The notes beneath the pieces are model-generated. The model was not told where the DNA came from and did no database searches. It saw only the letters and a program-made list of their open reading frames with translations. Of a DNA stretch of 64,000 nucleotides, positions 17,343 through 27,197 are shown in pieces. The position numbers were made by a program, and so were the translations under genes. The stretch's first letter is position 1; each line of letters opens with the position of its first letter. The stretch comes from Amazonocrinis nigriterrae CENA67 (lineage in GTDB: Bacteria; Cyanobacteriota; Cyanobacteriia; Cyanobacteriales; Nostocaceae), in assembly GCF_016056305.1 (NCBI RefSeq), contig NZ_JAECZC010000022.1, forward strand, positions 22,195 through 86,194, given 5' to 3'.

Positions 17343-19763
17343 ATGTCTGAATTGATCCAAGCAATCTTAGATAGTGAAGAAAAAAGTGATTTGCGTTCAT
17401 TTGCCAGTGAATTACGCCAGCAAGAACAAAAGTACTTGTTGCGTAACGAGATACTGAATGTATTTAGTGAATATTGTGCTAAGTCCCAGAAGCCAGAAAA
17501 TTTTTACGCTTCTTCTCAGTTGGGCAAACTAATTTACTACACTCAAGAAATTATTCAAGAAGACTCAAACCTTTGTTTCATCATCCGTCCCAAAATTGCT
17601 AGTCAAGAAGTTTATCGACTGACGGCAGACCTGACTTTTGAACCTATGACGGTACAGGAATTGCTAGATCTACGCGATCGCTTGGTGAACAAATTCCATC
17701 CCAATGAAGGTGATCTGTTAGAATTAGACTTCGGCCCGTTCTATGACTACACGCCAGTCATCCGCGACCCCAAAAATATTGGTAAGGGTGTACAGTTTCT
17801 CAACCGCTATCTATCCAGCAAAATCTTTCAAGACTCCAAACAATTGCTAGATAGCTTGTTAAATTTCTTACGCCTGCACCAATACAACGGCATCCAACTG
17901 TTACTCAACGATCGCATTAAAACACAACAGCAACTTTCCGAACAAGTTAAAAAAGCTATAGCATTTGTAAGTGGACGCCCCAGTGATGAACCCTGCGATG
18001 AATTCCGCTTTCAATTGCAAGCGATGGGTTTTGAACCAGGTTGGGGAAACACAGCCCAGCGAGTCCAAGAAACTCTTAATGTTTTAGATGAATTAATTGA
18101 TTCTCCCGACCCTCAGACTCTAGAAGCCTTCATCTCTCGCGTGCCGATGATTTTTAGAATCGTCCTAGTATCAGCCCACGGTTGGTTTGGGCAAGAGGGA
18201 GTTTTGGGGCGTCCTGATACTGGCGGTCAGGTGGTTTACGTCCTTGACCAAGCGAAGAATTTAGAAAAGCAACTGCAAGAAGATGCCCAGTTAGCTGGTT
18301 TAGAAAAACTGAATGTCCAGCCAAAGGTAATTATTCTCACCCGCTTGATTCCTAATAGCGATGGTACTCTTTGTAATCAACGTTTAGAAAAAGTCCACGG
18401 CACCGAAAATGCTTGGATTTTGCGAGTACCTTTACGCGATTTCAATCCCAACATGACTCAAAACTGGATTTCCCGGTTTGAGTTTTGGCCTTATTTAGAA
18501 ACCTTTGCACTTGACTCAGAAAGAGAACTGATAGCAGAATTTCATGGTAGACCAGACTTAATTGTTGGTAACTACACCGATGGTAATTTAGTGGCGTTTC
18601 TGTTAGCACGGCGGATGAAAGTTACTCAGTGCAACATTGCCCATGCTTTGGAAAAATCCAAATATTTATTCAGTAACCTCTACTGGCAAGATTTGGAAGA
18701 AAAATATCACTTTTCCTTGCAATTCACTGCTGATTTGATTGCCATGAATGCTGCTAATTTTATCATTAGCAGCACTTACCAAGAAATTGTCGGCACACCG
18801 GATAGTGTGGGACAATATGAGTCCTACAAGTGCTTCACAATGCCAGAGTTATATCATGTAACCAATGGTATTGAACTATTTAGCCCCAAGTTTAATGTTG
18901 TACCGCCTGGAGTTAACGAAAACTCTTATTTTCCCTACACCCGGACTCAAGACCGAGTAGAAAGCGATCGCGATCGTATTTCCGAAATGCTTTTTACTCT
19001 GGAAGACTCTTCCCAAATCTTTGGCAAACTCGACGATCCCAACAAACGACCTATCTTTTCAATGGCGCGTCTTGACCGGATTAAAAACCTCACAGGTTTA
19101 GCTGAATGCTTTGGTCAAAGTAAAGAATTGCAAGAGCATTGTAACTTAATTTTAGTAGCGGGTAAGTTACGTGTAGAAGAATCAGGCGATAATGAAGAAC
19201 GTGATGAAATTGTCAAACTTTACCACATCATTGACGAGTACAATCTTCATGGAAAAATTCGCTGGCTGGGTGTACGCCTGTCAAAAACTGATTCTGGTGA
19301 AATTTACCGAGTAATTGCCGACCACAAAGGAATCTTTGTCCAACCAGCTTTATTTGAAGCTTTTGGTTTGACAATTTTAGAGGCAATGATTTCAGGATTA
19401 CCAACTTTTGCTACACAATTCGGTGGCCCATTAGAAATTATTCAAGATAAGGTTAACGGCTTTTACATTAACCCGACTCATTTAGAAGAAACTGCGACAA
19501 AAATTCTGGAATTCGTCAGTAAGTGTGAACAAAATCCCAATTATTGGGATACAATTTCCCAAAAAGCAATTGACCGAGTTTACAGCACATACACCTGGAA
19601 AATTCACACTAATAAGCTGTTATCATTAGCGCGGATTTACGGCTTTTGGAACTTTACCTCAAAAGAAAACCGAGAAGATTTGTTGCGTTACATTGAAGCT
19701 TTGTTCTATTTAATTTATAAACCAAGAGCGCAACAACTTTTAGAACAACATAAATATCGATAG
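17343..19763 (+). CDS. susA: Sucrose synthase
   Basis: The 806-residue GT4-family enzyme reversibly converts sucrose plus a nucleoside diphosphate (UDP or ADP) to fructose and NDP-glucose. In heterocystous cyanobacteria it mainly cleaves sucrose and links it to glycogen metabolism. The N-terminal regulatory half runs to about residue 270. The GT-B domains start with SAHGWFGQEGVLGRPDTGGQ (about 277-296), which contains the nucleotide-sugar GG loop, and the C-terminal half carries the E-x7-E motif EAFGLTILE (672-680). The length equals that of Nostoc SusA. A strong AGGAG site supports the ATG. The gene appears monocistronic. Confidence 0.97.
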   Translation: MSELIQAILDSEEKSDLRSFASELRQQEQKYLLRNEILNVFSEYCAKSQKPENFYASSQLGKLIYYTQEIIQEDSNLCFIIRPKIASQEVYRLTADLTFEPMTVQELLDLRDRLVNKFHPNEGDLLELDFGPFYDYTPVIRDPKNIGKGVQFLNRYLSSKIFQDSKQLLDSLLNFLRLHQYNGIQLLLNDRIKTQQQLSEQVKKAIAFVSGRPSDEPCDEFRFQLQAMGFEPGWGNTAQRVQETLNVLDELIDSPDPQTLEAFISRVPMIFRIVLVSAHGWFGQEGVLGRPDTGGQVVYVLDQAKNLEKQLQEDAQLAGLEKLNVQPKVIILTRLIPNSDGTLCNQRLEKVHGTENAWILRVPLRDFNPNMTQNWISRFEFWPYLETFALDSERELIAEFHGRPDLIVGNYTDGNLVAFLLARRMKVTQCNIAHALEKSKYLFSNLYWQDLEEKYHFSLQFTADLIAMNAANFIISSTYQEIVGTPDSVGQYESYKCFTMPELYHVTNGIELFSPKFNVVPPGVNENSYFPYTRTQDRVESDRDRISEMLFTLEDSSQIFGKLDDPNKRPIFSMARLDRIKNLTGLAECFGQSKELQEHCNLILVAGKLRVEESGDNEERDEIVKLYHIIDEYNLHGKIRWLGVRLSKTDSGEIYRVIADHKGIFVQPALFEAFGLTILEAMISGLPTFATQFGGPLEIIQDKVNGFYINPTHLEETATKILEFVSKCEQNPNYWDTISQKAIDRVYSTYTWKIHTNKLLSLARIYGFWNFTSKENREDLLRYIEALFYLIYKPRAQQLLEQHKYR

Positions 19764-19929
19764 TTAGTTATTAGTCAGTGGTCAGTAGTCAGTGGTAACT
19801 AATAACCAACAACTGACCTTCGGGTGACCCTCGCAAGCTCGCTAGCGCTCTTGAAATCGGCAGTTACTCATGGAGGAGACCCCCTTTGAGCGACTGCCTC
19901 ACAACTGACAACTGACAACTGACAACTAA
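19764..19929. repeat. Mosaic repeat after susA
   Basis: TCAGTGGTCAGTAGTCAGT repeats are followed by a G/C-rich insert (about 19818-19903: CTTCGGGTGACCCTCGCAAG, then CTCGCTAGCGCTCTTG) and by GACAACTGACAACT repeats (about 19904-19929). The insert is a member of the same family seen at 61-113, 25.4-25.9 kb and 51.2-51.4 kb. Confidence 0.8.
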
Positions 19930-20604
19930 CTATTTTGTCAAAAAGTACCAAGTGTTCTGGCCTACTACACCATCCACGATTAAATTGTGCTGGTTTTGAA
20001 AGGCTTTAACAGCACTCTCTGTCAATGCCCCAAAAACTCCATCAACTCGAATGGCATAGCCATTAGCTACTAATAATCGTTGCAACACTCTCACAGCAAG
20101 ACCTGAACTATTAAAACGTAAATTTGGCAGATTTGTGCTGTTTACTCTTTGAGATTTGGCAGCAAAGTTTTCTTCACTAATTTCTTGGGCTATGAACCGT
20201 TTGTTTTCAGAAAAATTTACTTGATGAGGTTTTTTAACAACATTTTCTTCACGGCTTTGTTTTGCAATCAAGCGTTGTTCATCAGAAAACTTCAACCTGA
20301 CAGCTTGGAAATGCTTGAACTCAGCCAAGCTGTATAAATCTTTAGCAATAAACTTCTCTGTTTTATTCATCAGAGTGTTTCGATACTCAGGCTTAGGTTC
20401 TAATGGAGTGGCTGGAAAACTCTCATTTAGCCGTGCAAATTCAGGTGGCGTGATTTTTGCAGATGAAACTACCTGATATAATTGATTTCGTGTTAACTTT
20501 TGCACGCCATTGTCTAGCTGAATTACTGGTTGCTTGGGTAAATGAAACGGAAATGGCTGTTTTGTTATTAACACACCCGTCATCAGCAGGACAATATCGT
20601 TCAT
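19930..20604 (-). CDS. Peptidoglycan-binding domain protein
   Basis: The 224-residue protein ends with a PG_binding_1 domain (about residues 155-224: LRFNSSGLAVRVLQRLLVAN, then GYAIRVDGVFGALTESAVKAFQ). That domain is a three-helix module that binds cell-wall peptides. The preceding 150 residues are charged and not recognised, and contain two loosely repeated segments around 'FSDEQRLIAKQSREEN' and 'FSENKRFIAQEISEEN'. A hydrophobic start (IVLLMTGVLI) is too short and too far from Ala-X-Ala to be a sure signal peptide. Function beyond wall binding is unknown. Confidence 0.75.
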   Translation of the reverse strand: MNDIVLLMTGVLITKQPFPFHLPKQPVIQLDNGVQKLTRNQLYQVVSSAKITPPEFARLNESFPATPLEPKPEYRNTLMNKTEKFIAKDLYSLAEFKHFQAVRLKFSDEQRLIAKQSREENVVKKPHQVNFSENKRFIAQEISEENFAAKSQRVNSTNLPNLRFNSSGLAVRVLQRLLVANGYAIRVDGVFGALTESAVKAFQNQHNLIVDGVVGQNTWYFLTK

Positions 20605-21110
20605 TGTATTTGATATTACTAAAACCCATATTTCCTTTGACAGAGAAATTTTTTTGATTCCGGAATGGTGTGTGCTTACAAGTTAAGAAACTGCCACAAC
20701 ATATGGCAATCACAAGTGATTGCTAAAGGTGGACAATTTCCTCTCTATTTACCCTGCTTAAGCTGTTAACACTAATAAACTCTAGTTAAATAAAAATTTA
20801 TTCTACCCTAAGCAGTATATCTATAGATGTAGATGTGATATCATGTCCACTTAAACACTTATGCTACCTGTGGAGGTCGGGAATTGGGAATTGGATTTTA
20901 CTATTAGTCATCACATCTGGCCCATTACCCATCCCCATTACCTATTACCTATTACCAGGCAAACCGACTATATCGTAAGTAATTAGCCGAACTTGATGTG
21001 ATTTATATCAGTCATCAGTTAACCAAAACAAAAGCGATCGCAGTCGGTTAAACTCAAAAGCGATCGCTCGTGCAATAAAATATCGATGGTAGCGCAAGAC
21101 TTTGCGCCCC
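20605..21110. other. Intergenic region, no gene seen
   Basis: About 500 bases separate two genes read on the same (minus) strand. The region includes two HIP1 octamers (about 21034 and 21060), a heptamer fragment (GGGAATTGGGAATTGG, about 20880) and an ATTACCTATTACC repeat (about 20936-20955). Frames here overlap the 5' end of the peptidoglycan-binding gene and look accidental. Confidence 0.5.
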
Positions 21111-22196
21111 CTACCCAATACCAGGGGTAACTGGTTGGAAGTAAAAAGCTAACCCAATCACTACATAAGCGGCTAAAAGTAAAGTGCCTTCTAACCAATT
21201 GGATTTACCATCAGAACTAATGCTGTTGGCAATCAACACTGACACAGCCACAGCTACTAATTCAAAAGGTTTGAAATCTAAATCCATCGGCTTACCCAAC
21301 ACCCACCCCGCTATCACTAAAACCGGGCCAACAAATAAAGCAATTTGCATACTTGATCCTACAGCCACAGAAAGCGATAAATCCATCTTGTCTTTCATGG
21401 CGACGGTGACTGCTGTGGCGTGTTCTGCGGCGTTACCAACGATGGGAACTAAAATCACCCCTGTAAACAATGAAGTTAAACCAAGTTGGGATGTGGCTAC
21501 TTCCAAAGAATCGACTAACATTTCTGACTCCAGCGCTACCAAGAGGGTACACACTAGCAGTACACCACACCATAACCAAAGATTTGGTTTCTTGTAAGAG
21601 GTTTCGTCTGCGTCTGCTACACCCACCTCATACAAATAGGCGTGGGTTTTCATCGAAAATAGTAGTGTCAGGGCGTAGACCAGGATTAACACCACCGCTA
21701 CAGCAACGGACAAATTTTGTAGGATTTGTTCACTAATTCCTATGGAAGTATAGTTCATCGCCGTGGGTAACAAAATAGCAATGACCGCCAAATTCATGGA
21801 TGAAGCATTGACTCGCGCCACAATAGACTCAAATTTTTGTTCCTTGTAACGCAGTCCGCCCAAAAGCATGGAAAGACCCATGACTAAGAGTAAGTTACCG
21901 ATAATTGAACCCGTGATGCTGGCTTTGACTACATCCACCAATCCGGCGTTCAAAGCAACTAAAGCTATAATTAGCTCTGTAGCATTCCCAAAAGTGGCGT
22001 TTAACAACCCCCCCAACGTCGGGCCAACGACTACAGCAATTTCTTCTGTAGCTGTACCCATCCAAGCTGCTAAAGGCAAAATTGCTAAGCCGGCTGTAAT
22101 GAAAACTACCAAGTCTCCCCATTCCAAAAAGTGCGCTGCGAGGGAAACAGGGATAAAAAGCAGTAGAAAAAGGAAAAGAATGTTTTTACCAGACAT
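21111..22196 (-). CDS. cax: Calcium/proton antiporter (CaCA superfamily, CAX type)
   Basis: The 361-residue protein has about 11 membrane segments and two inverted halves, each with the CaCA alpha-repeat. The first is GGLLNATFGNATELIIALVA (about residues 81-100), and the second is VGNAAEHATAV followed by VAVGSSMQIALFVGP (about 252-285). The GNxxE acidic residues bind Ca2+. The protein exports Ca2+ in exchange for H+ and probably sits in the plasma membrane, with roles in Ca2+ and salt or alkaline tolerance. The start MSGKNILFLFLLLFIPVSL leads straight into the first segment. The length matches bacterial CAX proteins. Confidence 0.93.
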   Translation of the reverse strand: MSGKNILFLFLLLFIPVSLAAHFLEWGDLVVFITAGLAILPLAAWMGTATEEIAVVVGPTLGGLLNATFGNATELIIALVALNAGLVDVVKASITGSIIGNLLLVMGLSMLLGGLRYKEQKFESIVARVNASSMNLAVIAILLPTAMNYTSIGISEQILQNLSVAVAVVLILVYALTLLFSMKTHAYLYEVGVADADETSYKKPNLWLWCGVLLVCTLLVALESEMLVDSLEVATSQLGLTSLFTGVILVPIVGNAAEHATAVTVAMKDKMDLSLSVAVGSSMQIALFVGPVLVIAGWVLGKPMDLDFKPFELVAVAVSVLIANSISSDGKSNWLEGTLLLAAYVVIGLAFYFQPVTPGIG

Positions 22197-22686
22197 TTAT
22201 GACCTTGAGTTGAGGATATTCTAGCGGAGTGCTTAGGTTTTAGCACTTCAATAGAATATTCTCAACTGTCCAATAATCAATTGAGAGATTACACTGTTAA
22301 TTGAACGCTACTATATATGTGAAGTAACATTGCGAATTAAGTCGCCTTTGTAATCTTTCGTAGCAAAACTATCAATTGGAGTAAAAATATTACACCAAAA
22401 ATGGGGTTTAATATATTAAAAGACAATTAAATTTTTGATTGGCGCTGCCAACGAGAAAACCCCTAACTGAGACGTTGTTCAATGGCTAATCATCTCGTGC
22501 CTTTTAGGAAACGGCTGTGCGATAACGCAGATTTCCCACTCTGGTAAGACAAATTTCTCGAAGATTTGGTTGTATCCTATACCCATAGTTTTCGTATATA
22601 CCGGAAATTGTGTTTAAACTTCTGTAGAAAGGTTTAAATACGGTGCTTTAGGCACCACTTAAGTTTTTTTGTTTGGATAAATATAC
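22197..22686. other. Divergent intergenic region between the cax and GH57-type genes
   Basis: About 490 bases without a gene. It should hold two divergent promoters. No palindrome or known operator stands out. The final 40 bases before the ATG at 22687 lack a clear Shine-Dalgarno sequence. Confidence 0.45.
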
Positions 22687-25398
22687 ATGACTTCTGCTGC
22701 TGAACTGCCAGCTAGTTCTGGCTCAACGCTTACATCACATATTGCTAAAGATACTCACACTAGCGATCCCCTAAAGACAGCTACAGGTGTGTATGTGACG
22801 GTACATGGACACTTTTACCAGCCGCCACGGGAAAACCCTTATCTGGACGCTATTGAACGTCAACCGAGTGCTGCACCTTTCCACGATTGGAATGAGCGGA
22901 TTCACTGGGAATGCTATCGTCCGAATGCCTTTGCCAGGATCTTAAATGACCGGGGTGAAGTCGTAGGGATCGTGAATAATTACGAATATTTCAGCTTTAA
23001 TATTGGCCCAACGCTGATGTCGTGGCTAGAACGTCACGATTTGGAGGTATATCAGCGAATTTTAGAGGCAGATACCAAAAGTTGCCAACGCTTGCATGGT
23101 CACGGTAACGCGATCGCGCAAGTATACAATCACATCATCATGCCGCTGGCTAACGAACGGGACAAATACACCCAAATTCGCTGGGGTAAAGAAGACTTTC
23201 GTTCCCGCTTTGGGCGCGATCCCGAAGGCATGTGGCTAGCTGAAACTGGTGTGGACTATGCAACCTTAGAAGCTCTGGTTGCCGAAGGAATTCGCTTTAT
23301 TATCCTTGCACCATCTCAAGCACAACGTTGTCGTCCTTTCCCTAGTAAAAATGATCCCCAGCCACAATGGCACGAAGTCGGCGGCGCACAGATTGATCCC
23401 ACCCGCCCCTATCGTTGCTATTTGCAGCCAACTCTTAGTACTGCATCTTCACCTCTGAGTTCGATTAAAGAAGGAAGTGGGGATGTTAACGATTCTCGTC
23501 CTTATATTGATATATTCTTTTACGATGGCCCCATCTCGCGGGATATGGGTTTTAGTGATGTTGTTTATAGTTCCAGTCATTTTGCAGGACGCATAGGTTC
23601 AGCAGTGCGTGGGGATCATCGTCCTGCACAGTTGATATCTGTGGCGACAGATGGCGAAACCTTTGGACACCATAAAAAAGGCACCGAAAAAACTTTAGCC
23701 TACGCCTTTACACAGGAATTTCCCCGCCACGGTTGGACAGTTACCAACTTTGCTCATTACCTCAGCTTGAACCCTCCCAGTTGGGAAGTAGAATTAAAGC
23801 CAATCACAGCTTGGAGTTGCGCCCATGGTGTTGATAGATGGCAAGATGACTGCGGCTGCGGTGGTGAAGGCAGTGTTTGGCATCAAAAATGGCGTCGTCC
23901 GCTGCGGGCTGCCTTAAATTGGTTGCGGGATCAGCTAATTGAGGTGTATGAGGAATATGGTAAGCAGTATTTCCGCGATCCCTGGCTAGCACGAGATGAA
24001 TATATCCAAGTAATGCGCGATCGCTCTTCTACCAATGTTAGCCGTTTCCTCTCCCGCCATCAAACTCACAAACTGACGGCGGCCGAACAAGTAGATGCTT
24101 TGCGTCTATTGGAAATGCAACGTCACGGTTTGCTGATGTTCACTAGTTGCGGGTGGTTTTTTGAAGAACTTTCTCGTCCAGAAGGAACGCAGATTCTCCG
24201 CTACGCCGCCCGTGCTTTGGAATTGGCGGGAGATGTGGCGGGTGTACAGTTGGAAAAAGGCTTCCTCAAACGTCTGGGTTTAGCTCCCAGTAATATTGAT
24301 AGCTACAAGCATGGCGGGGAAATTTATAAACAACTGGTGTTGACTGCCCAAGTAGGCTTTAAGCAAGTTGCAGCCCATTATGCCATTACTTCCCTGTTTA
24401 ACAATCACAAGCCAGCAGAAACGCGCAACTTCCTATCTGTAGATACTAAGAACAAGCATCCCCAGCCTTACCAAAAACGAGTTTATTGCTACAGCGTCAA
24501 TGAGTTAGATTATCAACTGCAACGCATGGGATCGCTGACTTTGGTTGTCGGGCATCTCAAGCTGGTGTCAGAGATTACCTGGGAAAGTGAACATTTAGTG
24601 TTTGCTGTGCTGCATTTGGGTGGTTGGGATTTCCACTGCTGCATTCAACAATTTACAGGACGGCGTGACTATAGCCAATTGAAAGAAAAGCTGTTTGGGG
24701 CACTGCAACAGGCGAGTGCATCACATTCTATCTTGGTGATGACACAGCTATTTGGAGAAGAAAATTTCAGCTTGCAAAATCTGTTTGCTGAGGAACGCCA
24801 CCGAATTATGCGGTTGATCAGTCAGGAAACACTGACACGATTAGACCAACTGTATACTCAAGCGTACCGCGAGAACTACGGTGTGCTGATGGCATTCCAT
24901 CGAGATGGGCTAGCAGTACCCCAAGAGTTGCAGGTTGCAGCGGAAATTGCTTTAGGTTATCGTTGCATGACAATATTGCGATCGCTTGAGCAAGACATCG
25001 GCGAACTACAACTGTGTTGGAATCACATTGTAGAATTAGAGGCGATCGCTACTGAAGCGAAACATTTGCATTGTCGGCTGAATATTCCTGAAGGCAAGCA
25101 GATGTTAGAACAGTTGATTTTGCGATCGCTCTGGCAATTGTTGTACGATGCTAATGGGAGTTTTCACGCAGATATCCAACTGTTGGATCGGTTAATTGAT
25201 GTGGGATATCAGCTAAATCTGGGCATCTCTCTAGAGCGATCCCAAGAGCTATACTTCAGTTGTCTGCACACTCAAATTCTGCCTTTGTGTCTAACAACCC
25301 TTAGCAATGACGGAGATACTAATCAGTGTCGTCAGTTGTTAAAGTTGGGGCAAAAGTTAGCTATTGATGTTAGTGCAATTCTGAGTAAGTTGAATTAG
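22687..25398 (+). CDS. Glycoside hydrolase family 57-type protein (DUF3536)
   Basis: The 903-residue protein starts its catalytic domain with VTVHGHFYQPPRENPY (about residues 38-53), the first GH57 motif. WLAETGVDYATLEAL (about 183-197) contains the predicted nucleophile Glu at 186, and FYDGPISRDMGF has the predicted acid Asp near 280. The C-terminal half (DUF3536) is helical, about 400 residues, and typical of large cyanobacterial members. GH57 enzymes act on alpha-glucans (amylases, branching enzymes), but the substrate of the DUF3536 subgroup is not established. Cytosolic location is likely, since no signal peptide is seen. Confidence 0.88.
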   Translation: MTSAAELPASSGSTLTSHIAKDTHTSDPLKTATGVYVTVHGHFYQPPRENPYLDAIERQPSAAPFHDWNERIHWECYRPNAFARILNDRGEVVGIVNNYEYFSFNIGPTLMSWLERHDLEVYQRILEADTKSCQRLHGHGNAIAQVYNHIIMPLANERDKYTQIRWGKEDFRSRFGRDPEGMWLAETGVDYATLEALVAEGIRFIILAPSQAQRCRPFPSKNDPQPQWHEVGGAQIDPTRPYRCYLQPTLSTASSPLSSIKEGSGDVNDSRPYIDIFFYDGPISRDMGFSDVVYSSSHFAGRIGSAVRGDHRPAQLISVATDGETFGHHKKGTEKTLAYAFTQEFPRHGWTVTNFAHYLSLNPPSWEVELKPITAWSCAHGVDRWQDDCGCGGEGSVWHQKWRRPLRAALNWLRDQLIEVYEEYGKQYFRDPWLARDEYIQVMRDRSSTNVSRFLSRHQTHKLTAAEQVDALRLLEMQRHGLLMFTSCGWFFEELSRPEGTQILRYAARALELAGDVAGVQLEKGFLKRLGLAPSNIDSYKHGGEIYKQLVLTAQVGFKQVAAHYAITSLFNNHKPAETRNFLSVDTKNKHPQPYQKRVYCYSVNELDYQLQRMGSLTLVVGHLKLVSEITWESEHLVFAVLHLGGWDFHCCIQQFTGRRDYSQLKEKLFGALQQASASHSILVMTQLFGEENFSLQNLFAEERHRIMRLISQETLTRLDQLYTQAYRENYGVLMAFHRDGLAVPQELQVAAEIALGYRCMTILRSLEQDIGELQLCWNHIVELEAIATEAKHLHCRLNIPEGKQMLEQLILRSLWQLLYDANGSFHADIQLLDRLIDVGYQLNLGISLERSQELYFSCLHTQILPLCLTTLSNDGDTNQCRQLLKLGQKLAIDVSAILSKLN

Positions 25399-25985
25399 GA
25401 GTGTCTCACCAACATGAAGACACTTACGTGTGCTGGTTCTCCCCGCCCTTGCGGGTATTGGGGGGAATCGACCTCAGACAGCTTTTGCGGCGGCTGTCGC
25501 AAAGGCACAAAAAATGACTTTTGTAATAAACCAATTTGAAAAATGATAACGACAGATGGATTTACAGAACCTAAATACAGAAGGCAATTCCCAATCCCTT
25601 CGGGTGACGCTCGCAAGCTCGCTACCGCTGCGCTAACGGCAGTCCCCCAGAGCTCCTTCTCCCAAGGGGAGACGCTACGCGAACGTCGCTAACGCTGTGC
25701 TAACGACGGAAACCGCCTTTACAGGTGACGCTCGCAAGCTCGCTAACGCTCTTGCTAACGGCAGTTGCTCCACTTGGGGAGCCACCCCCGTGGGCGGGTC
25801 TCCCGACTTGAGAGGAGTGGCGTGAAACCCCAAGACCCTTCGGGTGACGCTCCTGCGTCGCTAACGCTACGCTAACGCTAGTTGCTCCACTTGGGCAAAG
25901 CCCAAGACCGCACTGGACTCACCGCACTGCCTCACCAAGACGGGGGCTGCCGAACCAAAATCCAAAATCCAAAATGATATAAGTC
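25399..25985. repeat. Mosaic of G/C-rich interspersed repeats
   Basis: Nearly 590 bases after the GH57 gene consist of reused modules. CTTCGGGTGACGCTC-type units occur at about 25600 and 25837. GCTCGCAAGCTCGCTA units occur at about 25610 and 25731. CTAACGGCAGT and CACTTGGG modules occur several times, and AAAATCCAAAATCCAAAAT lies at the end. Individual modules recur at 61, 19.8, 43.66 and 51.2 kb. The mosaic is not open in any long frame. Confidence 0.85.
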
Positions 25986-25991
25986 TATTAT

Positions 25992-26261
25992 TCAACCATG
26001 ACGATGATGTCTATCGACAAGCCGCGTTGCATCTACGCAATGATAAGGATAAAGCCACTCACATTTAAAAAGCCCATGAGTATGCTTCTCTAAAAAAGTG
26101 CCAGCGTGGTGGTTAGGCAATATGTTGATCCCGGCTTTAGTTTTGATTTCATACAACCAGGGAAAAGCTGCTACTAAAACAGTCATTGCGAAGAAGAGGT
26201 ACAGTACTATGGTTCTGAGTTTGGCTAATCTTCGGGAATTGCTGTTGACGTTTTGAGACAT
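25992..26261 (-). CDS. Small membrane protein, function unknown
   Basis: The 89-residue product starts MSQNVNSNSRRLAKLRTIVL and has one membrane segment (about 17-38, IVLYLFFAMTVLVAAFPWLY). The polar, histidine-rich C-terminus ends DRHHRHG. No family is recognised. The hydrophobic segment after a basic N-terminus looks genuine, but the C-terminal third reads unevenly and could follow a frameshift. No strong ribosome site is present. It borders the repeat mosaic. Confidence 0.45.
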   Translation of the reverse strand: MSQNVNSNSRRLAKLRTIVLYLFFAMTVLVAAFPWLYEIKTKAGINILPNHHAGTFLEKHTHGLFKCEWLYPYHCVDATRLVDRHHRHG

Positions 26262-26291
26262 AGAGCTTACAGACTAACAGTAAATGTTACC

Positions 26292-26537
26292 CTAACTCTG
26301 AAAATATCGCCGGAAGCGAGGGTCAGTTTTATCTGTCTTCTCTTGGTTGCAGGTGAAGCAGAGAGTATGCAAGTTGCTGATATCGTTTTGACCGCCACGG
26401 GCGAGGGGGATGATATGGTCGATGGTAAGGTCAGTTTCTAAAGTTGTTTTACCACAGCTTTGGCATTGATATTTATCGCGTTGAAATACATATTTCCTTA
26501 CTTCGGGAGGGATGCGAATCCGAGGAGTTTTAGTCAT
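26292..26537 (-). CDS. HNH endonuclease domain protein
   Basis: The 81-residue protein is a minimal HNH nuclease. It contains RKYVFQRDKYQCQSCGKTT (about residues 14-32, first CxxC), LTIDHIIPLARGG (37-49, the DH of HNH), NDISNLHTLCFTCNQEK (51-67, Asn and second CxxC). The two CxxC pairs bind structural zinc, and the beta-beta-alpha metal site is formed by the His-Asn-His residues. Stand-alone HNH proteins of this size are common in Nostoc, and their role (mobile remnant, defence or repair) is unknown. No intron or intein host surrounds it. Confidence 0.85.
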   Translation of the reverse strand: MTKTPRIRIPPEVRKYVFQRDKYQCQSCGKTTLETDLTIDHIIPLARGGQNDISNLHTLCFTCNQEKTDKTDPRFRRYFQS

Positions 26538-26656
26538 GAGTTTATCTAGATGTCAAGCTTAGCCACTAACTTCAGTTATAGCAACACCATCACCAGAAAA
26601 ATAATTCCCTAACGCAGCAGAAATGGCTACTAAAAGCCCACTTCCTTTATTTTGCT

Positions 26657-26920
26657 CTATCTTAATTCCACATCTTGCTCAAAAACTAAGATAAAATCAT
26701 TGACAGTTTTTTTGTACTGAAAACCATAATCTAACAAAGCTTGCTTTAAAGTTTGCAATTCAGATTCTTTGAGAAGATTTCTCTGAGGTTCTATCTCAAT
26801 AGCTTCCTGATTTACTTGAAACTTGAAACAGTCTTTGAATTGCTGATAATCCCAGTTTAATTTTCTTGCTGCATTTAACTCGATAGCAGCTAATGTTTTA
26901 TCAAAATCCTTCGTAACCAT
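26657..26920 (-). CDS. Hypothetical protein
   Basis: The 87-residue soluble protein is not recognised. It is charged and mostly predicted helical at the start (MVTKDFDKTLAAIELNAARK) with a C-terminal strand-rich segment (GFQYKKTVNDFILVFEQDVE). A good ribosome site, AAGGA, lies eight bases before the ATG, which supports a real gene. It lies between the HNH gene and the divergent infC paralogue, with no evident partner. Confidence 0.6.
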   Translation of the reverse strand: MVTKDFDKTLAAIELNAARKLNWDYQQFKDCFKFQVNQEAIEIEPQRNLLKESELQTLKQALLDYGFQYKKTVNDFILVFEQDVELR

Positions 26921-27197
26921 AAATTTGTCCTTGCATTGCCTTACCTAAATTTTAACGATCACAATCAATAAAAACTCAAGGTAACTGTTAATAAAGATTT
27001 CATCAGAAAGACAAGTTATCTTACACTTAAAAAAATCAGTCTTTTGGTAAATGACTAAAACAAACTAATAAAGTATGCCAGCAAAACTTGCTACTCAGCT
27101 CCCGTCTTCCTCAAAAAGTCGGGGAGCTAATGATAACGCTATGTTATCTTAGTAATACTTGCAAGGCAAAGTGTTGAATTATTGAGAGGAAATAACT

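Noticed and set aside
26292-26537. HNH gene as part of a mobile intron or intein
   Set aside because: No interrupted host gene or intron elements surround it; it is a free-standing small gene.
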